From Pseudomonadota bacterium (GTDB lineage: Bacteria; Pseudomonadota; Alphaproteobacteria; Caulobacterales; Caulobacteraceae): DNA of 64,000 nt. The notes below the pieces were generated by a model. It was not told where the DNA came from. It ran no database searches and saw only the letters and a program-made list of their open reading frames with translations. Positions 19,540 to 28,402 of this stretch are shown in pieces. The position numbers and the translations under genes are program-made. Location: the NCBI GenBank assembly GCA_023412655.1, contig JAEYNH010000215.1:5357-69356 (forward strand), given 5' to 3'. The stretch's first letter is position 1, and each line of letters begins with the position of its first letter.

Positions 19540-21027
19540 CTACTTCGCCTGCATCGCCTCCACCACGTCGAGACGGTCCTTCATGTGCTCCCGGCGAACC
19601 TTGACGCCGTCGGCGCCGAATTCGGCCAAGGTTTCGCCGGGCTGGAACTTCGGCCAGGCCGCGCCCGGATTTCCGGTCTTGGCGAAGGCCGTCCAGAACC
19701 CGTTCATCGCCTCAGACAGCGGCGCGTCCTCGGGCGCGAAGCTCGCCTTCGGCGCCCCGAACACGAAGCGGATCTCGTCGGTATGGGCGGCGCCGTACGG
19801 CTTCTTGGCCGCCTGCGATGGCGGGACATAGGAGAAGTAGTAGAGCCAGGTGGGCTGGCCCCCGGCCGAATGGACGCGCGCCAGATAGCGGTCGGGTTCG
19901 GTGATGAACACGGCGGTCTGCCAGTCGTTGACGATCTGCGCCGCATCCCCCTTGCCGTCCGGATCGAAGGCCTTGGTCACCGCCGCCCTGGCGGGGGCGG
20001 GCAGGGCGTCCAGCTGCGCCGGCTGCGGCCGGAAGAGGCTCGCCTCGTTCGAGTTGCCCCCGATCATCAGCGGAACCTTGGCCTGGCGGCCGGCCGCGAA
20101 GCCCTGGGCGATCCCCGAGGAGATGTAGCGGCCGTCGAGGATGGGCCCGGCCCGGCCCACGAAGCCGCCCGAATAGGGTAGGGCCGTCAGCGGCAGCTTG
20201 CGCAGCGCCGCGGCCGCGGCCGCGTCCTCGCCTTCGATGCCCGCGCCCCTGGCGGCGGTCAGGCCCTTCGCCTCGGCTTGGGCCAGCGGCTCGGGGTTGT
20301 GCCGGGCGAAGCTGCTCTGGCCGATCACCTTGGTGAACAGCCCCTTCGCCTCGGGCGAAAGCATCAGGTAGAGCACCGACAGGCCGCCGGCGCTCTCGCC
20401 GTAGATGGTGACGTTCTTCGGGTCGCCCCCGAACGCGGCGATGTTTGCCTGAACCCACTTGAGGGCGGCGATCTGGTCCATCATTCCGTAGTTGCCGGTG
20501 GGGCCTTCCTTGGTCAGCGCCGGATGGGCGAACCAGCCGGCGCGACCCAGGCGGTAGTTCAGACTGACGTGGACGATGCCGTTCCTGGCGAAGTTCGTGC
20601 CCTCGGTGTCGCCGCCGAAGGCGCCCATGCTGGTCCCGATCAGATAGGCGCCGCCATGGATCCACACCATCACGGGCAGCTTGTCGCCAGCCTTGGCGCC
20701 GGCCGGCCGGACCACGTTCAGCGTCAGGCAGTCCTCCTGGGCTACACAGGAGGCGCCCGCCGTCGAGGCGTCGCGCTCACCGCTCCAGTTGGGCGCCGCC
20801 GCCGGCGGCCGCCAGCGCAGATCGCCAATGGGCGGGGCGGCGTACGGGATGCCCAGGTGGTAGGCGACGCCGTCCTTCACCGGGCCCTTGAGAGCGCCCT
20901 GCTTCACCTTCACCACCTGGGTCACGTCCGAGGCGAAGGCGCCGGCAGGAGCCTGGGCCTGGGCGGGCGCGGCGGCGATGGCGAGCGCCAGCGCGCCGAA
21001 CGCGGCGGCGAGGCTGCGGCTGATCAT
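19540..21027 (-). CDS. Exported type-B carboxylesterase
   Basis: A 495-residue alpha/beta-hydrolase with a signal peptide (about 1-25, ending AQA), so periplasmic or secreted. It hydrolyses carboxylic esters of unknown structure. Visible: the carboxylesterase-B entry GIPYAAPPIGDLRWRPP, disulfide-type cysteine pair in ASCVAQEDCLTLNV, oxyanion HGGAY (His124), nucleophile Ser212 in IYGESAGGLSV, an acid in GGNSNEASLF and the His in GAAHTDEIRFVF. All triad members are present. It ends 13 bases from the ku stop. Its presence between ku and ligD looks accidental; nothing links it to repair. A short palindrome CGTAGCTACG lies 26 bases upstream of its start. Confidence 0.93.
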   Translation of the reverse strand: MISRSLAAAFGALALAIAAAPAQAQAPAGAFASDVTQVVKVKQGALKGPVKDGVAYHLGIPYAAPPIGDLRWRPPAAAPNWSGERDASTAGASCVAQEDCLTLNVVRPAGAKAGDKLPVMVWIHGGAYLIGTSMGAFGGDTEGTNFARNGIVHVSLNYRLGRAGWFAHPALTKEGPTGNYGMMDQIAALKWVQANIAAFGGDPKNVTIYGESAGGLSVLYLMLSPEAKGLFTKVIGQSSFARHNPEPLAQAEAKGLTAARGAGIEGEDAAAAAALRKLPLTALPYSGGFVGRAGPILDGRYISSGIAQGFAAGRQAKVPLMIGGNSNEASLFRPQPAQLDALPAPARAAVTKAFDPDGKGDAAQIVNDWQTAVFITEPDRYLARVHSAGGQPTWLYYFSYVPPSQAAKKPYGAAHTDEIRFVFGAPKASFAPEDAPLSEAMNGFWTAFAKTGNPGAAWPKFQPGETLAEFGADGVKVRREHMKDRLDVVEAMQAK

Positions 21028-21176
21028 GGTGATGTCCCCCCGAGGATCTTTTCGTAGCTACGGTACGTTAGGCGCCGCCTGTTTCCGGATTGTGTCGCGG
21101 CAAGCGGAACCGTCCCGCCGCGGCCGTGTTGGCCCTAGCAGTCAAGTTGTCGGTTGTTGATTGAGGGGAGGCGGCG

Positions 21177-21515
21177 ATGCGCGCGCTGTTCATCCTGGCC
21201 GGGGTCGGCCTCATGCTCGGTGGTTGCGTGACCTCGCCGAAGGAGACGGTGCTTTCCCTCGACACGACGGATCGCAAGTGGACGTCGAAGCGCTGTGTGG
21301 CGGCCCGCAAGGAGGTCGCCCAGTTCGACGAGAACAAGGACGGCCACGCGGTCATCAAGGTGGTGGGCAACCTGCTCGCGCCGTTCGCGGGCACCGCCAC
21401 CTCGTTCGCCATGAACCGCCTGCGCGACGACGAGCGCGCGGCGCTGAACGAGAAGGTGCGGGCGGCCTGCATCTCGGATCCGCAGAAGGACAGGCGGCGG
21501 GTGGCGTCGCGCTAG
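21177..21515 (+). CDS. Small lipoprotein
   Basis: A 112-residue protein with a lipoprotein signal: MRALFILAGVGLMLGGC with lipobox LGGC and acylated Cys17. The mature part starts VTSPKETVLSLDTTDRKW, includes a cysteine (SKRCVAARKE), a short hydrophobic stretch (VGNLLAPFAGTATSFAMN) and a second cysteine near the end (RAACISDPQ), so an intramolecular disulfide is possible. The ribosome site GAGGGGAGG is strong. I do not recognise a named family, although short lipoproteins of this form are common in Caulobacterales. It lies between the esterase start and the ligD stop with no evident functional partner. Confidence 0.8.
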   Translation: MRALFILAGVGLMLGGCVTSPKETVLSLDTTDRKWTSKRCVAARKEVAQFDENKDGHAVIKVVGNLLAPFAGTATSFAMNRLRDDERAALNEKVRAACISDPQKDRRRVASR

Positions 21516-21526
21516 GGTCCTGCGCC

Positions 21527-24193
21527 CTACTTCAGCTTGCGGATGGCGTCGTTCAGCGGCCGCTCGGCGTCGCAATAGTCGGCCCAGGCCTTGGTCTTCT
21601 TCAGCAGGGCGGGCGCGGTGCGGATCGTCCAGGCCTTGGGATCGAGGCCCGGCTTCACCTGGTTCCAGGTCAGCGGGAAGGAGACCGGCGCGAGAGGGCG
21701 TCCTCGCGGAGACAGCGGAGCCACCGCCGTCGACATGCGGTCGTTGCGCAGATAGTCGAGGAAGATCCGGCCCTTGCGCTTGGCCTTGGCCATGTTGACC
21801 ACGTACTTGTCCGGCGCGTCCGCCGCGATCGCCAGGCAGACGTCCTGGGCGAATTTCTTGGCGGTCTTCCAGTCCATCTCGCCCTTGCCGGCCTTCAGCG
21901 GCGTGACGACGTGCAGCCCCTTGCCGCCGGTGGTCTTGCAGAAGGCCACGAGACCCAGGGCCTCCAGCCGTTCCCTCACCTCTCGGGCCCCTTCGATCAC
22001 GCGCTCGAACGGGATGTCCTCGTCGGGGTCCAGGTCGAAGATCAGCCGGCCCGGGACCTCGGGCTGGAAGGGCTGGCAGCCCCACGGGTGGTATTCCACG
22101 GCCCCGATTTGGGCGAGGGCGGCGAGGGCCTCGACACGGTCGATCTGCATGTAGGGCTTGTGGTCGCCGAACACCTGCACTTCCGAGATCAGCGCCGACG
22201 AGCCCTTGCCGGCGTGGCGCTGGAAGAAGCGCTGGTCGCCCTCGATGCCGTCCGGCATGCGGATGATGGAGCAGGGCCGTCCCTTGATGTGCTCCATCAT
22301 CCAGGGGCCGACCTCTTCCAGGTAGCGGGCAAGGTCCAGCTTGGTGACCACCCCGCCCTGGCCATCGTCCGGCCACAGGGGCTTGTCGGGATTGGACAGC
22401 ACCACGCCCATGACCACGTTGTCGGCGGGCTTGGACCTGGCAGCCGCCTTCGGGGCGGCTTTTGGGGCGGCTTTTGGAGCGGCCTTCCTGGCCGGCGCCT
22501 TGGATGCCGGCGCCGGTTCCGGCTCGGCCAGAGCCGTCTTGGCAGGGACTTCCGCCTCCACCTCGGACGCGGGCTTGTCCTCGCGCAGACCCTTGAAGCT
22601 GCCCTGGCGCACATTGCCGTCCCCAGTGAAGCCGGCGAACTCGATCTCGGCCACCAGCTCGGGCCGGGCCCAGTTGATGTCGCCCGTCTTCTTTGGCGCG
22701 TTGGGGCCGGTGAACGGGCTGCGCTCGGCGGCCACCTTCTCCAGGCGCGGCAGGACCCGGGCCACCGTCTCGCGCCCGAAACCCGTGCCGACCCGGCCGA
22801 CATAGACCAGGCGGCCGTCGCGGTTCACGCCGACCAGCAGCGAGCGGAGCTGACCCTTCTCGCCAGTCCAGCCGCCGATCACCACCTCATGGCCGGCCCG
22901 GCACTTGGATTTCTGCCAGGTGTCGGTGCGCCCAGACCGATAGGGCGCCTCGAGCCGCTTTGAGACGATGCCTTCCAGCGACATCCGGCAGGCCGACTGG
23001 AGCACCGCGTCCCCGGCGGTCTCGAAGTGGGTCACATAGCGGATTCGGCGTTCGACCTTACGCCCCGCGGCCTGCACGACCTGCTCCAGCCGCGCCTTGC
23101 GCTCGCTGAGCGGCTGGCCGCGCAGGTCCTCGCCGTCCAGGAACAGGGCATCAAAGACGAAGAACACGAGGTCCCCGGTCCGACCGTCGGAGAGCGCCGC
23201 CTGCAGCGCCGGAAAGTCGGGCGAGCCGTTGTGATCCAAGGCGCAGGCCTCGCCGTCGTAGAGGCCGTCGGGCAGGGCGCCGGCGTCGGCGGCGATCTCC
23301 TTGAACTTGGCCGTCCAGTCGAGACCCCTGCGGGTCTTCAGCGTCGCCTTGCCGCCTTGGACGCGCAGCTGCAGGCGGTAGCCGTCGAACTTGATCTCGT
23401 GGCCCCAGCCGGCGCCCGGCGGCGGCCGATCGACGGACTTGGCCAGCTGCGGCTCGATGAAGCCCGGCAGGCCGGCGGCTTTCAGCTTCGGCGCCGGCGC
23501 CGCCTTTTCGGGCGCAATGGGCGCGGCCTTCCCGGGTTCGTCGCGGTTGGACTGCCAGACGTCTCTGCCCGAAGCCCGCCCCTTGCCGGTCATGAAGCGG
23601 CTGGGGCCCTTGCCCTTGCCGGCTTCGATCTCGTCCATGGTGCGACCAGAGGCGACAGAGGTGAGCTCGCCCTCCACCAGCAGCTCGCCCTGGTCCTCCA
23701 GCGACCAACCGTCGTGGTGCTTGATGAGCAGCCAGTTGTCGCGCTTCTCACCCTCTCGGCGCTTCATGCGGACCAGCACCCAGGAGCCCTTCATCCGCTC
23801 GCCGTGGAGGGTGAACTTGAGGTCCCCCTTCTTCAGCATGACGTGAGGGTCGCCCTCAGGCTCCCAGTAGCCACGGTCCCACAACATCACCGTGCCGCCG
23901 CCGTACTGGCCTTTGGGGATCGTCCCCTCGAAGTCGCCGTAGTCCAGCGGGTGGTCCTCGGTCTGCACGGCCAGCCTGCGGTCGGCGGGATCGAGTGAGG
24001 GGCCCTTGGTCACCGCCCAGGACAGGAATACCCCGTCCAGCTCCAGGCGGAAGTCGTAGTGCAGGCGTGTGGCCGCGTGCTTCTGGACGACGAAGCGCAG
24101 CCGCCCGGAGGCCTTGGTCTTCTCCGCCCCGGCCGGCTCGGCCGTTTTCGCGAAGTCGCGCATGGAACGATATTTGGCGAGCTTGTCGGCCAC
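21527..24193 (-). CDS. ligD: Multifunctional DNA ligase LigD
   Basis: An 888-residue ATP-dependent end-joining ligase. Domain order is PE-LIG-POL, as in Pseudomonas. The phosphoesterase domain covers about 30-190 with His45 in [14 protein letters not shown]. The ligase domain is about 245-540 with nucleotidyl-accepting Lys268 in [14 protein letters not shown], and [11 protein letters not shown] and [12 protein letters not shown] motifs. A low-complexity Lys/Ala/Pro linker follows, with a KAAP unit repeated at 22,436-22,480. Last is a primase-like polymerase domain (about 600-888) with [11 protein letters not shown] as the metal-binding acid motif and [11 protein letters not shown]. Together with Ku it repairs double-strand breaks in non-dividing cells. 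A trehalose operon lies immediately upstream on the same strand. Confidence 0.97.
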   Translation of the reverse strand: MADKLAKYRSMRDFAKTAEPAGAEKTKASGRLRFVVQKHAATRLHYDFRLELDGVFLSWAVTKGPSLDPADRRLAVQTEDHPLDYGDFEGTIPKGQYGGGTVMLWDRGYWEPEGDPHVMLKKGDLKFTLHGERMKGSWVLVRMKRREGEKRDNWLLIKHHDGWSLEDQGELLVEGELTSVASGRTMDEIEAGKGKGPSRFMTGKGRASGRDVWQSNRDEPGKAAPIAPEKAAPAPKLKAAGLPGFIEPQLAKSVDRPPPGAGWGHEIKFDGYRLQLRVQGGKATLKTRRGLDWTAKFKEIAADAGALPDGLYDGEACALDHNGSPDFPALQAALSDGRTGDLVFFVFDALFLDGEDLRGQPLSERKARLEQVVQAAGRKVERRIRYVTHFETAGDAVLQSACRMSLEGIVSKRLEAPYRSGRTDTWQKSKCRAGHEVVIGGWTGEKGQLRSLLVGVNRDGRLVYVGRVGTGFGRETVARVLPRLEKVAAERSPFTGPNAPKKTGDINWARPELVAEIEFAGFTGDGNVRQGSFKGLREDKPASEVEAEVPAKTALAEPEPAPASKAPARKAAPKAAPKAAPKAAARSKPADNVVMGVVLSNPDKPLWPDDGQGGVVTKLDLARYLEEVGPWMMEHIKGRPCSIIRMPDGIEGDQRFFQRHAGKGSSALISEVQVFGDHKPYMQIDRVEALAALAQIGAVEYHPWGCQPFQPEVPGRLIFDLDPDEDIPFERVIEGAREVRERLEALGLVAFCKTTGGKGLHVVTPLKAGKGEMDWKTAKKFAQDVCLAIAADAPDKYVVNMAKAKRKGRIFLDYLRNDRMSTAVAPLSPRGRPLAPVSFPLTWNQVKPGLDPKAWTIRTAPALLKKTKAWADYCDAERPLNDAIRKLK

Positions 24194-24270
24194 CGCTGGC
24201 TCCTGAGTGTCTCAGCCAAGCTGAACGCCACGGCGAACAAGTCGCTCCCGCCCGAGGCCGGCGCCAGGCC

Positions 24271-25671
24271 TCAGCTGGCCAGGGCGGGCCTCACCTCGTT
24301 GACCCCCGCCAGGGCCTGCACGAAGGCGTCGCGCCAAGCGGTGACGTCCTCGCGCTGGACGGTTTCGTAGAGGGCGCTCCACCGGCGAATCCGCTCGGCC
24401 TTGTCCATCGCCAGCGCCCGCTTCAGGGCATCGGCGATCTCCTCGGCGCTGTTCGGATTGACCAGCAGCGCTTCCCTCATCTGCCGCGCCGCGCCGGCGA
24501 AGCGAGAGAGGATCAGCACGCCGGGGTCCTCGGGATTCTGGGCGGCCACGAACTCCTTGGCCACCAGGTTCATCCCGTCGCGGAGCGGCGTCACCAGGCC
24601 GACCCGGGCGGCGCCGTAGATGCCCGCCAGTTCGTCGCGCCGGTAGTTCTTGTTCACATAGCGGATCGGAGCCCAGTCCACGTCGGCGAATGCGCCGTTG
24701 ATGCGGCCCGACAGGCTGTCCAGCCGCTCGCGGATCTGCTGATAGGCTTCGACGCTTTCCCGGCTGACCGGGGCGATCTGCAGCATCAGCACCTCGCGGC
24801 GCATGTCGGGGTTCTCGGTGAGGAACCGCTCGAAACCGAGGAACCGCTCTTCCAGGCCCTTGGAGTAGTCCAGCCGATCGACGCCGACGATCAGGTGCCG
24901 GAACACGGTGCAGGCGGTCATCAGATCGCGCATCCGCCGCGCCTTGCCGTTCTTCAGCGCCCGGGAGAAGTCCTCGGCGTCGATGCCGATGGGGAAGGCG
25001 CCCACCTGCAGCGTCCGGCCGAACGCCTTGAGCACCCCCGGTTCCGGCTGGCTGCCCCCAGCCTCGCTCAGCACATACTCCTCGAACGCCTGCTGGTGTT
25101 CGGGGGTCTGGAAGCCGACCACGTCGTACTCGAACATGGCCTCCACCAGCTGCCGGTGACGGGGCAGGTTGATGAATACCTGGTGGGCCGGCCAGGGGAT
25201 GTGCAGGAAGAAGCCGATCCGGTTCTTGATCCCCTGCTTCCGGAGCTCCCGGCCCAGAGGGATCAGGTGGTAGTCATGGACCCAGATCAGGTCCTCGCGC
25301 TCGATCAGCGGGGCCAGCGTGTCGGCGAACCGGCAGTTCACCCGGTGATAGCCCTCGCCATAACTGCGGTCGAACGCGGCCAGATCGTTGCGGTAGTGGA
25401 ACAGCGGCCAAAGCGTCTTGTTGGCGTAGCCGTTGTAATACTCCTCAAGGTCGATCTCCTCGAGGTCCACCGTGGCCGCGGTGACGCCGCCGGTCTTTTC
25501 GATGTTCAACTGGCCGGTGAACTCCGGCGTGGTCTTGCCGCTCCAGCCGAACCAGAGGCCGGAGTACTCCCGCAGCGCCGCGGCGAGGGCCATGGCCAGG
25601 CCGCCGACGCTCTCGTCGCCCTCGCCTGAGGGCGGGTTCACGCGGTTGGAGACGACGATCAGCCGGCTCAT
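24271..25671 (-). CDS. otsA: Trehalose-6-phosphate synthase
   Basis: A 466-residue GT20 glycosyltransferase that joins UDP-glucose and glucose-6-phosphate to trehalose-6-phosphate. Diagnostic pieces: N-terminal LIVVSNRVNPPSGEG, GGLAMALAAAL, the acceptor-side LIWVHDYHLIPL, FFLHIPWPAHQVF, the core VDRLDYSKGLEERFLGFERF, and C-terminal PLRDGMNLVAKEFVAAQ that binds the nucleotide sugar. Length and order are normal. It lies 69 bases downstream of otsB on the same strand, in the order otsB-otsA. A candidate general-stress promoter lies upstream of otsB. The product protects against desiccation, salt and heat. Confidence 0.96.
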   Translation of the reverse strand: MSRLIVVSNRVNPPSGEGDESVGGLAMALAAALREYSGLWFGWSGKTTPEFTGQLNIEKTGGVTAATVDLEEIDLEEYYNGYANKTLWPLFHYRNDLAAFDRSYGEGYHRVNCRFADTLAPLIEREDLIWVHDYHLIPLGRELRKQGIKNRIGFFLHIPWPAHQVFINLPRHRQLVEAMFEYDVVGFQTPEHQQAFEEYVLSEAGGSQPEPGVLKAFGRTLQVGAFPIGIDAEDFSRALKNGKARRMRDLMTACTVFRHLIVGVDRLDYSKGLEERFLGFERFLTENPDMRREVLMLQIAPVSRESVEAYQQIRERLDSLSGRINGAFADVDWAPIRYVNKNYRRDELAGIYGAARVGLVTPLRDGMNLVAKEFVAAQNPEDPGVLILSRFAGAARQMREALLVNPNSAEEIADALKRALAMDKAERIRRWSALYETVQREDVTAWRDAFVQALAGVNEVRPALAS

Positions 25672-25740
25672 CCTAGTTGGCTCCCTTCCGGAAGTTCCGA
25701 GGACGTGACGGGAGGCTGAGAAGCGTGGGCCGGGCGCGCC

Positions 25741-26490
25741 TCATGCCGCGGCCTCCAGCCATGCCATCACCGCCTCCACATCCTCGAGGCGGAAGCTCGC
25801 GTGTGTCCTGCGGGGCGTGCCGACCAGGACGCCGAAGCCGCCCAGATTCCGCGCCGCCTCGAAGCCGTGTTCATCGGTGGCGTCGTCGCCGACGAATATC
25901 GGGGTGGCGCCGGCGAAGGCCGGAACCTCCATGAAGGCCCGAACCGAGTCGCCCTTGGTCGGACCTGGCGTGCGGAGTTCCTCCACCATGTCGCCCTCCT
26001 GCAGCACAAGGCCGGTGTCGGCGGCGATGGCCCTGGCCAGCGCCCGGGCGTCGGAGGCATGCGGGCGCGCCAGGCGGAAATGCAGGGTGGCGCTCGAGCC
26101 CTTCTCCTCCACCAGCAAGCCGGAATCCCGGGTCGCGAACTCCCGGAGCTGGCGCACGGCCTCGCCAAGCCGTGGATGGGGCACGGCCTCGTGCACCCGT
26201 CCGTCGGCGTCGCGGCGCACGAGGCCGTGCACCGCCGCTACACAGCCGACGCGGCCCTCAAGGATGCGATCCACGTCCGCCAGGGTGCGTCCGGTGACCA
26301 CCGCGAGGCGCCCGTCAAGGCCGTCGATGAGCGCTTCGAGCAGCCGAGTGCGGCGCGGGTCCGAGCGCACATCCTGCGGCCGCGAGGCGATAGGCGCGAG
26401 GGTCCCGTCGAGATCCAGGAACAGCGCCGCGTCCCCCAGCCTCAGCGGCTTGGGCGCAGGCAGAGCGATTGTGAGTGCTTCGACCGACAT
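25741..26490 (-). CDS. otsB: Trehalose-6-phosphate phosphatase
   Basis: A 249-residue HAD-superfamily phosphatase that removes phosphate from trehalose-6-phosphate. Motif I is ALFLDLDGTLAPIA with the nucleophilic and acid/base Asp pair, motif II is VVTGRTLADVD, and the metal-binding motif is IFVGDDATDEHGFEAA. An alternative ATG at 26532 exists, but the one at 26490 is preferred because GGGGA lies at a normal distance and the extra residues are not family-like. It precedes otsA in the same orientation with 69 bases between, so both are made from one transcript. Confidence 0.94.
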   Translation of the reverse strand: MSVEALTIALPAPKPLRLGDAALFLDLDGTLAPIASRPQDVRSDPRRTRLLEALIDGLDGRLAVVTGRTLADVDRILEGRVGCVAAVHGLVRRDADGRVHEAVPHPRLGEAVRQLREFATRDSGLLVEEKGSSATLHFRLARPHASDARALARAIAADTGLVLQEGDMVEELRTPGPTKGDSVRAFMEVPAFAGATPIFVGDDATDEHGFEAARNLGGFGVLVGTPRRTHASFRLEDVEAVMAWLEAAA

Positions 26491-26559
26491 CAACCATCCC
26501 CCTGTGGCCCAATCAACGCACGGGCGTGCCAAACGATCCGAGCTTCACCTTGATACACC

Positions 26560-26584
26560 AACCGGCAAGGCCACTTGACGTTCC
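26560..26584 (-). promoter_or_regulatory. Candidate sigma-EcfG-type promoter of otsBA
   Basis: On the minus strand GGAAC, 16 bases, then GGTT. The general-stress sigma factor of alphaproteobacteria prefers GGAAC-N16/17-CGTT, so this has one mismatch in the -10. It would start RNA about 55-60 bases before the otsB ATG. Trehalose synthesis genes are known targets of that sigma factor in several alphaproteobacteria, which raises the prior for this weak match. Confidence 0.4.
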
Positions 26585-26645
26585 GTGAGGGTTGGCGTGC
26601 TTTCGCCTTTCTCCCTCTTCATCCAACGCTGCTTCGGGAAATCAT

Positions 26646-28109
26646 ATGGCCGAGACGTCGGAAGCTGACGCGATCGTGCTGTTCGGCGGCACGGGCGACC
26701 TCGCCAAGCGCATGCTGTTGCCGTCGCTCTACTATCTCGACCAGGACGGTTTCCTGCCTGACGGCTTCCGGATCGTGGCCACCGCCCGTCAGCCCATGAG
26801 CCGCGAGGCGTTCGTGGAGGCGACCCTTGAGATCCTGAAGGCGCGCTCCGAAGGCACCGACGAGGCCGCTCTGGCTCGTTTCTCGGAACGCCTCGACTAT
26901 GTGGCCGCCGACGCCACCAGCCCCGAAGGCGCGGAGGAGCTGAAGGTCGCGCTGGATGGGGTCCAGCGCCCGATCTTCTACCTCGCCATCTCGCCCAGCC
27001 TCTATGAGCGGGTGGCCCTGTCCCTGAAGGCCGTGGGGCTGGCCACCGAGCGTTCGCGCATCGTGCTCGAAAAGCCGATCGGCCGCGACCTGGAGACATC
27101 ACGACACATCAACACCGTGCTGGGGCAGGTGTTCGATGAGCGGCAGGTGTTCCGCATCGACCACTACCTCGGCAAGGAGACGGTGCAGAACCTCATCGCC
27201 CTGCGGTTCGCCAACACCCTGTTCGAGCCCCTGTGGAACAGCCTGTCCATCGACCACGTCCAGATCACCGTGGCGGAGACCGAGGGCGTCGGGTCGCGCT
27301 GGCCCTACTATGATGAGTACGGCGCCCTGCGCGACATGCTGCAGAACCACATGCTGCAGCTGCTGTGCCTGGTCGCTATGGAGCCGCCGGCGGACATGGA
27401 GCCGGACTCGGTGCGCAACGAGAAGGTGAAGGTGCTGCGCTCCCTGCGACGCTTCACGCCGATGGACGCCGCCGACAAGACGGTGCGCGGCCAGTACACG
27501 CCCGGTGTCGTGGGCGGGAAGGCCGTGGAAGGCTACGAGACCGAGCGGGGCCAGAAGAGCGACACCGAAACCTTCGTCGCCCTGCGTGCCGACATCGACA
27601 ACTGGCGCTGGGCCGGCGTGCCGTTCTTCCTGCGCACCGGCAAACGGATGCCCGAGAAGCGCACCTCCATCAGCATTCAGTTCAAGCCCGTGCCGCACTC
27701 GATCTTCGGCCAGGCCTCGGCCCTGGACCTCTCGCCGAACCGGCTGGTGATCGACCTGCAGCCGGACGAGGACATTTCGCTGACGCTGATGAACAAGGCG
27801 CCTGGCCTTTCATCGGGCGGAATGCGGCTGCAGTCTCTGCCGCTGTCGCTTTCGCTGCTCTCCACCTACGAAACCGAGGGCGGCCGCCGCCGGATCGCCT
27901 ACGAGCGGCTGCTCCTGGACGTGCTGCACGGGGACGCCACCCTGTTCGTTCGGCGGGACGAGGTGGAGGAGGCTTGGCGGTGGGTGGACGGCGTCGCCGA
28001 CGCCTGGGCCGAGGCCCACATTGCGCCGAAGCCCTACGCCGCCGGGAGTTGGGGGCCGTCGGGGGCGTTCGGCCTCATCGAGCGGTTCGGGAAGACCTGG
28101 TCCGACTAG
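26646..28109 (+). CDS. zwf: Glucose-6-phosphate 1-dehydrogenase
   Basis: A 487-residue enzyme that oxidises glucose-6-phosphate with NADP or NAD to 6-phosphogluconolactone, the entry step of the Entner-Doudoroff and oxidative pentose-phosphate routes. Visible: nucleotide-binding AIVLFGGTGDLAKRMLLPSL, the LEKPIGRDLETS loop, catalytic RIDHYLGKETVQN with the conserved His and Lys, and the C-terminal PFFLRTGKRMPEK. The ATG at 26646 is chosen because the text before it is not family-like. The gene diverges from otsBA. Unlike Caulobacter-type zwf-pgl-edd-glk operons, pgl starts about 7.1 kb further on. Confidence 0.96.
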   Translation: MAETSEADAIVLFGGTGDLAKRMLLPSLYYLDQDGFLPDGFRIVATARQPMSREAFVEATLEILKARSEGTDEAALARFSERLDYVAADATSPEGAEELKVALDGVQRPIFYLAISPSLYERVALSLKAVGLATERSRIVLEKPIGRDLETSRHINTVLGQVFDERQVFRIDHYLGKETVQNLIALRFANTLFEPLWNSLSIDHVQITVAETEGVGSRWPYYDEYGALRDMLQNHMLQLLCLVAMEPPADMEPDSVRNEKVKVLRSLRRFTPMDAADKTVRGQYTPGVVGGKAVEGYETERGQKSDTETFVALRADIDNWRWAGVPFFLRTGKRMPEKRTSISIQFKPVPHSIFGQASALDLSPNRLVIDLQPDEDISLTLMNKAPGLSSGGMRLQSLPLSLSLLSTYETEGGRRRIAYERLLLDVLHGDATLFVRRDEVEEAWRWVDGVADAWAEAHIAPKPYAAGSWGPSGAFGLIERFGKTWSD

Positions 28110-28122
28110 GGCGCGGCTCTGG

Positions 28123-28368
28123 TCAGCCTGTATGCCCGGCGCGGGAGACGGGCGTCGGCTCGCCGAACCGGAAGGGGTCGCGGCCGAGGGCCATCCGCAC
28201 CTTGCTGATTTCGGAGGACGTCTCGAGCGCCTCCACAATATCATAGAAGGCCTTGGCCTCGTCGAAGGGACCGGGCTTGGCCAGCCGGTCGGCGGCCAGT
28301 TCCTGGATGCGGCTGATGACGGCGTCGGCCGCCTCCAGCGCCTCGCGCAGCGTGGCTTCGTCGGTCAT
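28123..28368 (-). CDS. Small hypothetical helical protein
   Basis: An 81-residue acidic protein (MTDEATLREALEAADAVISR and so on), probably a short helical hairpin, with a polar C-terminus FRFGEPTPVSRAGHTG. It has no signal, membrane segment or known motif. It lies tail-to-tail 13 bases from zwf and directly downstream of the GH15 gene on the minus strand, facing the same way, so it could be the distal gene of that unit. The composition is protein-like, not the Arg/Pro type of shadow frames. The family is not recognised. Confidence 0.55.
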   Translation of the reverse strand: MTDEATLREALEAADAVISRIQELAADRLAKPGPFDEAKAFYDIVEALETSSEISKVRMALGRDPFRFGEPTPVSRAGHTG

Positions 28369-28402
28369 ACCGGCACTACCGCCCAGGCGCGGCGAAGGTT
28401 CC

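Noticed and set aside
21053..21062. CGTAGCTACG palindrome near the esterase start
   Set aside because: A 10-base palindrome is too short to call an operator and lacks a matching consensus.
21161..22963. 600-codon plus-strand frame opposite ligD, starting near the small lipoprotein
   Set aside because: Mirrors the minus-strand ligD gene; the lipoprotein in another frame has the signal peptide and ribosome site.
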